64,000 nucleotides of DNA from positions 806,001 through 870,000 of the forward strand of contig CANLEM010000001.1 of assembly GCA_947489685.1 (NCBI GenBank). Reading direction: 5' to 3'. The translations under genes were made by a program, and so were the position numbers. Positions 1-8,354 of this stretch are shown here, piece after piece; within the stretch, counting starts at the first letter, position 1, and the number at the start of each line of letters is the position of its first letter. The notes beneath the pieces are model-generated. The model worked only from the letters and a program-made list of their open reading frames with translations, searched no databases and was not told the origin of the DNA. Source of the stretch: an uncultured Aquimarina sp. Lineage in GTDB: Bacteria; Bacteroidota; Bacteroidia; Flavobacteriales; Flavobacteriaceae.

Positions 1-389
1 AAAAGTTCATTTCCTTCTTCTATATCTGTCAAAATAGATAATTTATCATATTCAACCAACTCTATTTTTGAATTCGATAGTGCATTCCAGTAATTAAGTT
101 TAATACGTGGACCATTAACTCCTCCTGCTTTTTCAATCACTACAAGTAAAGATAATGTTTCGTTGTTCGAGTAAAAATCAAGAGAGTCTACTAATGCCTT
201 TTGGTATGGGATTTTTTCGGTTATTTCTTTATCCGTATCCTTAAATTCCTTTACTAAAGATATATAGAAGTTGTCAATATACTTTCTGTCTTTTCTTTCT
301 TCGTTCCAATTGTCAATCCATAAAGCGATTAATACACCTAATAAAACTGGAATAATGTCCTTAACAAACGTTTTGAAATTATTTTTCAT
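1..389 (-). CDS. Hypothetical membrane-anchored protein, DUF6090-like (partial, runs off the left edge)
   Basis: Minus-strand ATG at 389; reads MKNNFKTFVKDIIPVLLGVLIALWIDNWNEERKDRKYIDNFYISLVKEFKDTDKEI..., an N-terminal TM helix followed by WIDNWNE, as in DUF6090-like proteins. Open to the window edge. Confidence 0.7.
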   Translation of the reverse strand, partial: MKNNFKTFVKDIIPVLLGVLIALWIDNWNEERKDRKYIDNFYISLVKEFKDTDKEITEKIPYQKALVDSLDFYSNNETLSLLVVIEKAGGVNGPRIKLNYWNALSNSKIELVEYDKLSILTDIEEGNEL

Positions 390-407
390 TTCTTCGTTGT
401 GTTCTGA

Positions 408-482
408 TTGTTGCTAACGTTCCGGCTAAAAAGCGTTGCTGTCCCGCAGGCAGTTATGATTTTTAGCCATTGTTGGTTGTAG
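408..482 (-). repeat. attC-like imperfect hairpin, site R1 (short type)
   Basis: + strand TTGCTAAC-GTTCC-GGCTAAAAA...CTGTCCCGCAGGCAG...TTTTTAGCC-ATT-GTTGGTTGTAG. Arms GGCTAAAAA/TTTTTAGCC are perfect; AAC/GTT triplets at the borders. Confidence 0.75.
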
Positions 483-487
483 TTTTT

Positions 488-1390
488 TTATGTTTTTAAT
501 CGTTTGTCAAACCAATCAATTACCAATTGATTTAATTCATTTTTATATTCTGTAAAATAGTGGTCGGTTTGGTAATTTTTCAATTCAAAGTCGTAATTAA
601 CTTCAGTTAATTTTTTTGCGATTATGTCTGCTTGTTTTGGATTCACTCTTTTGTCATTAGTTCCACATAAAATTAAAAGGCTACTGCTTTTGTCTAATTC
701 ATTTGTCCAATAAACTACCGAACGTTTTTTTAATTCAGATTCTTTATTATCCTGATAATTTGGCACACATTCCGCAATAACTTTGGATTCCATTTCTGGT
801 CTGTCAGAGATTAGTCCAAACAAATCGGTTGGTCCATTTCCGACAATAGCTGTTACTATCTTGTCCGATTTTTGCAGAGCAAGATAAGTCATCATTCCGC
901 CTCTTGACCAACCAAACATTCCTATACAATTTGGGTCGGCCCTATCAATTTCTTTGACAGTTTCTGTTAAATTTAGTACATCGTTTATTTCTGCTCCACC
1001 AAATTCATCTTTTTCCCGATAGTTACTACCAATTATTACGTAACCTTGTTCAGCTAATTTGGAAGCGTACATAATTAAAGTACCGACAGTTAATTGTGAA
1101 AAATCTCTATTTCCACCACGATTAAAAATTACAACAGGATATTTTCCGTTCTCTTTAGGTTCGATTACTATTCCACGAACTTTTAGGCTGTCACTTTGGT
1201 AAGTGATGAAATAAAAGTCTAATTTATTCAGATGTTTAAAGTTAGAATATAGTTGACCATCTTGTGAAATCCTATTCCAAATTGGCGTTTTTGAAATGTC
1301 TACTAATTTTTTCGATAAAATTTTTCCATTTTGGCTAAAACCAATGCTTATAAAAAGTATAAAGATTATCGATGTTAAGACTTTGTTCAT
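488..1390 (-). CDS. Secreted alpha/beta hydrolase (prolyl oligopeptidase/dienelactone hydrolase-like)
   Basis: Signal peptide, nucleophile motif GMFGWSRGG, late catalytic motif CGTNDKRVNP and TDHYF. Confidence 0.75.
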   Translation of the reverse strand: MNKVLTSIIFILFISIGFSQNGKILSKKLVDISKTPIWNRISQDGQLYSNFKHLNKLDFYFITYQSDSLKVRGIVIEPKENGKYPVVIFNRGGNRDFSQLTVGTLIMYASKLAEQGYVIIGSNYREKDEFGGAEINDVLNLTETVKEIDRADPNCIGMFGWSRGGMMTYLALQKSDKIVTAIVGNGPTDLFGLISDRPEMESKVIAECVPNYQDNKESELKKRSVVYWTNELDKSSSLLILCGTNDKRVNPKQADIIAKKLTEVNYDFELKNYQTDHYFTEYKNELNQLVIDWFDKRLKT

Positions 1391-1403
1391 TTGTTAAGTT
1401 AAA

Positions 1404-1530
1404 TTACAGCTAGCGTGTTTGTGTATGGTTAGTTGTGATGTTAAGCAACTAATTTAGTAAACTATCACGAACTGGAGAAAATTCCGAAGGCACTTTCCAA
1501 GCAATTAATTATACACGGTGTTAGCAACAG
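1404..1530 (-). repeat. attC-like imperfect hairpin, site R2 (long type)
   Basis: + strand TTACAGCTAGC-GTGTTT-GTGTATGGTTAGTTG...CAATTAATTATACAC-GGT-GTTAGCAACA; arms match 12/15. Confidence 0.65.
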
Positions 1531-1531
1531 T

Positions 1532-2965
1532 TTATTTTTCAACTATTAAGTATTCAACATACCTCAAGGCAGAAACAATCAAATTATTTCGACTTTTAGC
1601 TTGTTTTTCAAAATCATCAAGGGTTTCTCTATTTAATTTTCTTCCCTTTATAAAAACAGCCGAAGGATTTCGCAATGTAGACAAATTTAGTAAAGGATTA
1701 TCGTCTATTAATAGAAGGTTAGCAATTTTACCAACTTCAATAGTTCCCATTTCATTCATAATTGAATGAGTTTTTGAAGCATTTACTGTGGCGGTTTTCA
1801 ATATCTCATAATTAGAAAGTCCTGCTTCTTTGTAAAAAGAAAATTCTTGATGAATTGAAAATCCAGGTATTGTAACACCTATTCCAGCATCAGTACCGCA
1901 AATAAAGGTGACATCAACCTCATGAAGTTTTTCGATAATATTTATATGAAAGTCGTGCTGTTTTTTTATAGTATTAACAACAGAAGAATCATTTAATTTT
2001 GCAGTAGACCACCTTTCAAATTCTGCTTTACTATCGACCTTTTTAATTAGAGGGTTCATAAATTGTAATTGCTCTGATTCTAAAATATTATCATCAATGA
2101 GCATTTGATAAATGTTATTATAAACCGTTAAAGTTGGACTAAAAGAACTATGTTTTGATTTTGCAAAATCATTAATCACTTCTTTTAATTTTAATGTATC
2201 TAAAGTATAGTTTAAAGGTTGTTGTATAATATCCTCGGCATGTTCTATAGATTTTATTTGTGGATTAAAATGATAGGAATAAGGTACTTTTTGTGAAGGA
2301 TGAGCAACTATGTCCATATCAGAAATCTTGGCCTGTTCAATGATGGCATCAAAGATATCTTCGGTTAAGCCATAAAAAGTTTTAATAAAATCATACCCTC
2401 TTTTCTTATATGAAATCACTTTTTCTTTTGCATCACTTGGGTTTACTAATTGTAAGTTATCATCTCCTAAAAATTCTGGTCCTGTAAGTTTAGGACTTGT
2501 GGTGAAAAATATTGGAGAAATAATTTCATCATTATTTATATCTTCTTTAAGTCTTAAATGCATTGGCATTCCCCACAAGTTTCTAACTGCAGTAACACCA
2601 TTGGATAGATACAAACCAAGTTCATATTTATCCCATATGTGAACGTGCATATCTATAAGACCTGGTGTCAAATATTTATTTTTTGCATCAATAATTTTAA
2701 CATCTTTGATCTCAATATTGTCTGCGATGTTCTTAATTATACCATTTTTGATATATACCATTTTGTTGACTAAAATAGTGTCTTGATTCATTGGGACAAC
2801 ATTTACATTGGTAATCAGATAGGAATTACTTTTTGCAAATTCATTATTTTCAACTTTTAGGTAATTGGTACTTTGGTTATCAACGAATATTATAATAACC
2901 ATTGTTATTAATAAAATTCCACTAAGTATAGCAATAAATTTAAGAATTCGTTTTACTATTCTCAT
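1532..2965 (-). CDS. Amidohydrolase family protein (imidazolonepropionase-like)
   Basis: N-terminal TM helix; LTPGLIDMHVHIWD metal motif, CGTDAGIG, EVGKIANLLLIDDNPL C-terminal signature. Confidence 0.85.
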   Translation of the reverse strand: MRIVKRILKFIAILSGILLITMVIIIFVDNQSTNYLKVENNEFAKSNSYLITNVNVVPMNQDTILVNKMVYIKNGIIKNIADNIEIKDVKIIDAKNKYLTPGLIDMHVHIWDKYELGLYLSNGVTAVRNLWGMPMHLRLKEDINNDEIISPIFFTTSPKLTGPEFLGDDNLQLVNPSDAKEKVISYKKRGYDFIKTFYGLTEDIFDAIIEQAKISDMDIVAHPSQKVPYSYHFNPQIKSIEHAEDIIQQPLNYTLDTLKLKEVINDFAKSKHSSFSPTLTVYNNIYQMLIDDNILESEQLQFMNPLIKKVDSKAEFERWSTAKLNDSSVVNTIKKQHDFHINIIEKLHEVDVTFICGTDAGIGVTIPGFSIHQEFSFYKEAGLSNYEILKTATVNASKTHSIMNEMGTIEVGKIANLLLIDDNPLLNLSTLRNPSAVFIKGRKLNRETLDDFEKQAKSRNNLIVSALRYVEYLIVEK

Positions 2966-2977
2966 ATTGTATTTAAT

Positions 2978-3049
2978 TGTTGCTAACGTTTAGTATATGA
3001 ATCGTAGCATCCCGCAGGGTGCTATGATTTTATATACAGTGTTATCACC
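2978..3049 (-). repeat. attC-like imperfect hairpin, site R3 (short type)
   Basis: + strand TGTTGCTAAC-GTTTA-GTATATGAATCGTAGCATCCCGCAGGGTGCTATGATTTTATATAC-AGT-GTTATCACC; extended imperfect stem with internal TAGCATCCC/GGGTGCTA. Confidence 0.75.
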
Positions 3050-3054
3050 TTTTT

Positions 3055-6000
3055 TTATTTGTGTGCAGTTAATATAGTTAATGATTTTGCTAAATTCAAC
3101 TTGTCGGAATCATCCAATTCTATAAGATTGGCATTCGCAACATTTTCACAAAATTTCTTAGCCCAACTTGGAATGAGTGAGATAAAGCGAGTTCCAGAAT
3201 TATCAGGAAATCCGTAACCAACAAAACCCAATTCATTGAAATTTGTTATCAAATGAGACAAGCCTCTCTCTTCTAGTTGCTCGAAGTTTTTGCTATACTG
3301 ATTGATAGCTCTTTCTAATACTTTTCCTATAGGATGATTTAAGTTAATTATTACGCTAGAGATATAATTTTTCATATGAGAGCTATCATTCTGAAGCGGA
3401 AGTATCCCAAATATCTCGGCATGCTCTTCATGGAATGGACAAAAGTTGAATGAAGTGAAATAATTTTTGTTTACATCAGCTGCACCTTTCTTAAATATTT
3501 CAATTATATAGTTATCACCATTTTTTTTCGCTAGCCTTATACTAGACCTAGAAAACTTTTTAGATATCCCATATTTGATTAGACTAGATAGGGAATGCCA
3601 TTCAGATATAGTACTATCATAATGAGGAAATCCAAAATTATCTAATACAACTTGATTCTCTTCAGTAGGATTCATAGTACTTATATCATAAACTTTATTC
3701 TCGATGTGATTTTTAAAATAGGGATTCATACCGTGCATTTCATTTACTAAAAACTGAGGCACTATTTCTATTGTTTCATTGATACTATTTAACTCCTTAA
3801 GATTTATTTTTCCCGTGTTATCAACTATTGGAATAGGCCAATCATATATTGATAGAATCTCTTCTATAATTTCGTTGTTAGCTAGGTACAAATTGATCCT
3901 GGCCAATAAAATTAACCTATCAATCAAAGGGCTGTTTTCTAAAGTTAATTTGAATTTTTCTTTAATATCTTCTTTATATTGATTTCTAATAATTTCTTCG
4001 ATCAAAGATTTATCTCCTTTGAGAGAGTTTCTTGAAAGGGAAGTAATCATTGCGTTATTTTTCGAATTTTTCACGTTTAAAACAACTCTATTGGGTGGTA
4101 CATTCTTCCCACCAAGATTTATTTGATCCAACGAATTGGGAACTAAAATACCTTGTAGGTATATCCTTTTGAATTTAGTACTATTCGAGCTGTTGGATAC
4201 GTGTTTGGCTTTGATATTGGCGTTGTTTGCACCCCACCTCACTGGTATATAGTGATTTTGATTATTAAGACTAATGAGCATTGTGGCCCCTGCTTGTATG
4301 TTTTGCAATGTTCCTGCTGCTCTTCTGGTTGATCCTAAAACAGTTGGCTTAGGGAAAAAATAAGAAATTGATCCAGAGAATTGTACTCCTTCAATTTCCA
4401 CATCAATTAATTTCGTCTGTTCCTCCATAGATAAAGAAGCAGCTGCCTTATCCGAATTTATAACTATGTCGTCAAGTTTAAAAGCTAATGATTCTTTCCA
4501 AATGCTATAATCTTTATAATAATCTTGGTAAAAAGTTTCGTTTTCTGCTGTTTCGGTAGCAGATAACACCATAATCTGTTCATCTTGTTCATTGATTAGA
4601 ATGGGATAGTCTACAAACCCAAACACCTCCTTTATGTATTCAGATACTTTTAGAGACTCTGAATTTTTGAAGTCACCCTTTTTCCACTTCTCACCGATTA
4701 CATTAATTGTAATCGTTGTTCCGATATTTAAACTTTCTTGAGGAACCTTGATTACTTTAAATTGTTGATTGTAATTTTCTATTTCAATATCCAAGCTTTC
4801 GGAATTTTCATTGATAAATGGATCCGTTTTGGTTTTTATAGTTATATGATCAGCAATTTCAAAACAACTAATTAGACCGACACCAAATCGAGATATTGGA
4901 CTTACATTTAAGTTTAAATTTTCAAATTCATCACTTCTATAATAACTTTTACCAATAATGGATAGATAGTTTCTTATAATATAAAGACTCATTCCAGAAC
5001 CAGTATCCGTTACTGTTATTTTGGAATTGCCGTTTTCTTCGTGGGTGACATCAATTTTTATAAACAGTTCGCTTTTAGCAATTGAAGCACCTTTTTCTAT
5101 ATATTGAAGTTCTCGAACTTTTAATGCATCTATGCTGTTTTGAATAATTTCACGTAAAAACACATACGGGTCTCCATCATATATTTCTCCACTTATCAAC
5201 TCAAACATTTTTCCTCGATCAAATTCAAAACGAATGTCAATTGGTTCGAATCCTTCTGCATCAATATCCCACTCCAATTTTATGGTGCCCAGTGTATAGC
5301 CTGGTAATTCTTCGAGAAGTTGTTCGTTTTCTGAAATTTGTTCTGAGATCCAGTGCCTCATATCTTTTAAAGAAGCATATACTTTATGATCATCTGTTTT
5401 GCCCTGAATATTTAAGGTTAAAACGTTGTCATTTTTTCTTTCAAAATGTACTGGCTCAAGAGCAATGTGTTTTTTCCATTCATTTGCTGAGAATAAATTT
5501 CGTGGATTCACAAATTTCCATAATGAATAAGGTGTGCGATTTTTCCCAATATCAAGCAAATCGATAAATCGCATATATGTTGTTAGAGCTTGAAGATTAA
5601 TTGATTCGTCAAGTACTATTGCTTTTCTTTTAAGAGTTCTAATTTTAGAAATATCATACCAATGCCCAGCACAAACCTCACCAATAAGTTCTCCTAATCT
5701 AGAATCTGTGTCATCAAAAAAAGACTTAACTCTAGTTTTACTTCTCTCTGAATGAGTATGCCTAACGTATTCTAGCCAAACGTTTTTTAATACTTCCGAG
5801 CTATCATTTACGTGACCGTGTCGATCCGTATTTAAATGTTTTGATTTTGCATAACTTCTCCATTTAATATCTTCGTTGTCTAATAAGGCAAAATCAGTAA
5901 TTGATTTTCCTGAAGTTGTTTTTCCTGTAACAATTAGCTCTTTTTCGTCTTCACTGACAGCCATTCCCCAATCATGTCCATAAATTGCGCATGCTAAAAT

Positions 6001-6261
6001 ACAAGCCTCTACGCCACAAAGTCGATTTATAATATCATCACCTAATAAATCCTCAGAAATTCGAAACAATGACTCCATATGAAACTGATCATGCGGAGTG
6101 TATTCATCAAATAATAGATTTGTCTGTGTTAGTTGGGGGAGAACATATTCTGCAAACCTTTCAAGTTTAGCATACAAGTTATGTTTAGCATTCTCTTTTT
6201 GAGGTTTTGATTCATCATATACCTTTTTAATCAGTTTGGATTTGGCAATTTCTATTAGCAT
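3055..6261 (-). CDS. Large protein with N-terminal HD-like phosphohydrolase region and Hsp90/GHKL-type ATPase domain
   Basis: HD-like motifs TPHDQFHMESLF, IYGHDWGM, GHWYDI, YMRFIDLLDI; GHKL/Hsp90 motifs FLREIIQNSIDALKVRE (N box), ITVTDTGSGMS, SRFGVGLISCFEIAD. Confidence 0.75.
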   Translation of the reverse strand: MLIEIAKSKLIKKVYDESKPQKENAKHNLYAKLERFAEYVLPQLTQTNLLFDEYTPHDQFHMESLFRISEDLLGDDIINRLCGVEACILACAIYGHDWGMAVSEDEKELIVTGKTTSGKSITDFALLDNEDIKWRSYAKSKHLNTDRHGHVNDSSEVLKNVWLEYVRHTHSERSKTRVKSFFDDTDSRLGELIGEVCAGHWYDISKIRTLKRKAIVLDESINLQALTTYMRFIDLLDIGKNRTPYSLWKFVNPRNLFSANEWKKHIALEPVHFERKNDNVLTLNIQGKTDDHKVYASLKDMRHWISEQISENEQLLEELPGYTLGTIKLEWDIDAEGFEPIDIRFEFDRGKMFELISGEIYDGDPYVFLREIIQNSIDALKVRELQYIEKGASIAKSELFIKIDVTHEENGNSKITVTDTGSGMSLYIIRNYLSIIGKSYYRSDEFENLNLNVSPISRFGVGLISCFEIADHITIKTKTDPFINENSESLDIEIENYNQQFKVIKVPQESLNIGTTITINVIGEKWKKGDFKNSESLKVSEYIKEVFGFVDYPILINEQDEQIMVLSATETAENETFYQDYYKDYSIWKESLAFKLDDIVINSDKAAASLSMEEQTKLIDVEIEGVQFSGSISYFFPKPTVLGSTRRAAGTLQNIQAGATMLISLNNQNHYIPVRWGANNANIKAKHVSNSSNSTKFKRIYLQGILVPNSLDQINLGGKNVPPNRVVLNVKNSKNNAMITSLSRNSLKGDKSLIEEIIRNQYKEDIKEKFKLTLENSPLIDRLILLARINLYLANNEIIEEILSIYDWPIPIVDNTGKINLKELNSINETIEIVPQFLVNEMHGMNPYFKNHIENKVYDISTMNPTEENQVVLDNFGFPHYDSTISEWHSLSSLIKYGISKKFSRSSIRLAKKNGDNYIIEIFKKGAADVNKNYFTSFNFCPFHEEHAEIFGILPLQNDSSHMKNYISSVIINLNHPIGKVLERAINQYSKNFEQLEERGLSHLITNFNELGFVGYGFPDNSGTRFISLIPSWAKKFCENVANANLIELDDSDKLNLAKSLTILTAHK

Positions 6262-6286
6262 TTATAATTTGTAATTATTTTCAATT

Positions 6287-6422
6287 GGTGATAACGGTCT
6301 CGGCTATGAGTAGTTGCGTGGTTTATCACTTAACTTTGCAAGTACACACCAAGTTGGAAATTCCTGTGGAATTTCCAAAGTAGGCGAGAACGAGCAATTA
6401 CTTATAGCCATTGTTGTAACTT
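6287..6422 (-). repeat. attC-like imperfect hairpin, site R4 (long type)
   Basis: + strand GGTGATAAC-GGTCTC-GGCTATGAGTAGTTGC...TTGGAAATTCCTGTGGAATTTCCAA...GCAATTACTTATAGCC-ATT-GTTGTAACTT; outer arms 14/16, inner hairpin perfect. Confidence 0.75.
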
Positions 6423-6427
6423 GTTTT

Positions 6428-6793
6428 TCAATCATTAATTTTTTTAGCAATCAGATATAAATTACTGGAAGTCGAATGAAAAAATAAGGTGTCATTACTC
6501 GTAGATAAAATCCATTGACTATCTCCTTCATTTCCTTCGCCATCTATGAGTATTGTTTTTTCTTCCAACTTATAAGTCCATTTACCACTTTCGCCTTTTT
6601 TTAAAGTTCCGTCATAACTGTCAAATGTCCCATTACTCTTTAAATGCATCCAATTCTCAATTAGATCAGTAGATTTATCATTTTCAACAATATTCAATAT
6701 TTGCCATTTTCCAATAAAATATTCAGGGGATTTTTTGCAGGCAGAAAATCCAATAAATATCAATAGTATTAAATTTCTAATTCTCTGTTTCAT
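6428..6793 (-). CDS. Small lipoprotein, lipocalin-like
   Basis: Signal peptide with lipobox-like FSAC; GKWQILNI...GKWTYKLEEKTILI pattern as in lipocalin-like Bacteroidota lipoproteins. Confidence 0.6.
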   Translation of the reverse strand: MKQRIRNLILLIFIGFSACKKSPEYFIGKWQILNIVENDKSTDLIENWMHLKSNGTFDSYDGTLKKGESGKWTYKLEEKTILIDGEGNEGDSQWILSTSNDTLFFHSTSSNLYLIAKKIND

Positions 6794-6800
6794 TTAAAAT

Positions 6801-6840
6801 AAGTTACAACAATTCAGTATATGTAAAAGTACATATATTA
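6801..6840 (-). repeat. Terminal cassette end (R5): core AAGTTACAAC followed by a short hairpin
   Basis: AAGTTACAAC is the exact reverse complement of GTTGTAACTT at 6413-6422; followed by ATATGTA-AAAG-TACATAT. No GTT border found on the right side. Confidence 0.5.
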
Positions 6841-6907
6841 CCAATTGTACGTATTTGTAATTAATTAAAATTGTTTAGGGGTATATAAAGCTACAAATTA
6901 AAAAACT

Positions 6908-6933
6908 AAACACCACTTGATAAAAGTGGTGTT
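6908..6933 (-). terminator. Hairpin downstream of the vWA gene
   Basis: AAACACCACTT-GATAA-AAGTGGTGTTT. Confidence 0.6.
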
Positions 6934-6963
6934 TACATAAAAACATATATCCAAAATAAATAA

Positions 6964-8136
6964 TTATTGATCCCAGCTAAAGGATTTTTTACCCCCTTGT
7001 TTTTTAATGGCATTTAATAAAGCCGTTTCGAGACTGGTCTCATCCTTTTTGCTATTACTTTTAATAAATGCAGTCCTTTTTTTGTTTAATTCTTGTATTT
7101 TTTGCTGTATTTCTTTGCGTTGAGCACTTTTTTTGGCAATGTGCTGTTTTAATTCGCTAGTAGATTTACCTTTAAGTTCTTGCGGTAGTTGATCATCTGC
7201 AATTTCTTCTAATTCAAATTCTTTGTCCTCTGCTGCATCGATCAGATCCCAGCTTTTGTTCTTATAAAAACCAGAACTCTTACTCACAGTTCTGCTTACA
7301 GCATTTGCGGCACTATAGGATTTTGCATTACTATCTTGCTCCCGTTGCAAACTTCTTTTTTGAGCTCCGTGACTACCGTAATAGATATAGGTGTCATTTA
7401 ATTGATGATTGAGCTTTAAAATAATATCATCATAGGGTGTAGCAATATGTACAGTTTGGCGATTATGGTCTATAGCACTGTACTCTCCATGAGTGATATC
7501 GGCTCCATTTTTCCACATTGTATCTATTCCTTGTCTATAATTACCGCAAAAAATAGTATTTACGGTGATATCTTTTTCCAAAGCATCTGTAGCAGCATCT
7601 TTATAATCGGTTGGGCCTTGCGTAAAAGGTTCATTTCCGGCTATAAAAATTAACTTAAGGTGGTCGTTGTTTTTTTTCCAATCTAATTGATTAATAGAGG
7701 TGGTAATTACCTTACCACAATACTCATTACCTCCATTTGTGGTTAGCGCAAAAAGCTCCTTAGAGATTTCGTCCAAATCCTCAGAGAATGGTAATACTTG
7801 GCGTATATACCCTTCTTTGGATGACAAACGATCATTACCATATTCATAAAGTGCTATCTGAAGCTTTATGGTATTATGACCACATTTGGCATAAGACAAC
7901 TCATTTACAATTTCCCATAATTGTGCTTTGGCCTGGTCTATTAGCCCATCCATACTGTTACTGGTGTCTAATAATAAAGCTACTTGTATATTGCTGGTAT
8001 TTGGGTCTGTTTTGGTGGTTTGGATCTTATGTGATCCCTCATTCTGAAATGATAAATCCTTATTTGGTTTATGATTTGCATTGCAAGAAATATGAATCAA
8101 TAGGCTTAATGCGCTCCATATAAAAAAAGTTTTCAT
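6964..8136 (-). CDS. vWA-domain protein (secreted/lipoprotein)
   Basis: Likely start is internal MKTFFIWSALSLLIHISCNA; MIDAS-like VALLLDTSNSMDGLIDQAK. The ORF track extends further upstream without a clear signal. Confidence 0.75.
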   Translation of the reverse strand: MKTFFIWSALSLLIHISCNANHKPNKDLSFQNEGSHKIQTTKTDPNTSNIQVALLLDTSNSMDGLIDQAKAQLWEIVNELSYAKCGHNTIKLQIALYEYGNDRLSSKEGYIRQVLPFSEDLDEISKELFALTTNGGNEYCGKVITTSINQLDWKKNNDHLKLIFIAGNEPFTQGPTDYKDAATDALEKDITVNTIFCGNYRQGIDTMWKNGADITHGEYSAIDHNRQTVHIATPYDDIILKLNHQLNDTYIYYGSHGAQKRSLQREQDSNAKSYSAANAVSRTVSKSSGFYKNKSWDLIDAAEDKEFELEEIADDQLPQELKGKSTSELKQHIAKKSAQRKEIQQKIQELNKKRTAFIKSNSKKDETSLETALLNAIKKQGGKKSFSWDQ

Positions 8137-8354
8137 GGCTTTGTTTTTTAAATTTACGGTAAAACTAGAGCGAACTTTTTTGATCAAAAATCTATAATGA
8201 GTAAAAGAGTGGTGTAATTGAGTAAACTCGACTTTTGATTTAGGGAAGTTTCTTTTTTTGTCGTAAAAACGCTTTCTAAACCCCATTTCTGGAAATTCGT
8301 GATTTTATTATCCGGTTTAAATGGATTAAGTTTATCCTATTCAAATAAAATATA

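Noticed and set aside
5241-5567. Plus-strand ORF inside the HD/Hsp90-like gene
   Set aside because: Antisense to recognisable coding sequence; no domain features.
408-6422. Sites R1-R4 as plain transcription terminators
   Set aside because: They lack consistent U tracts, have long imperfect stems with conserved borders, and carry ORF-paired ends that a terminator would not need; terminator activity as a side effect is not excluded.
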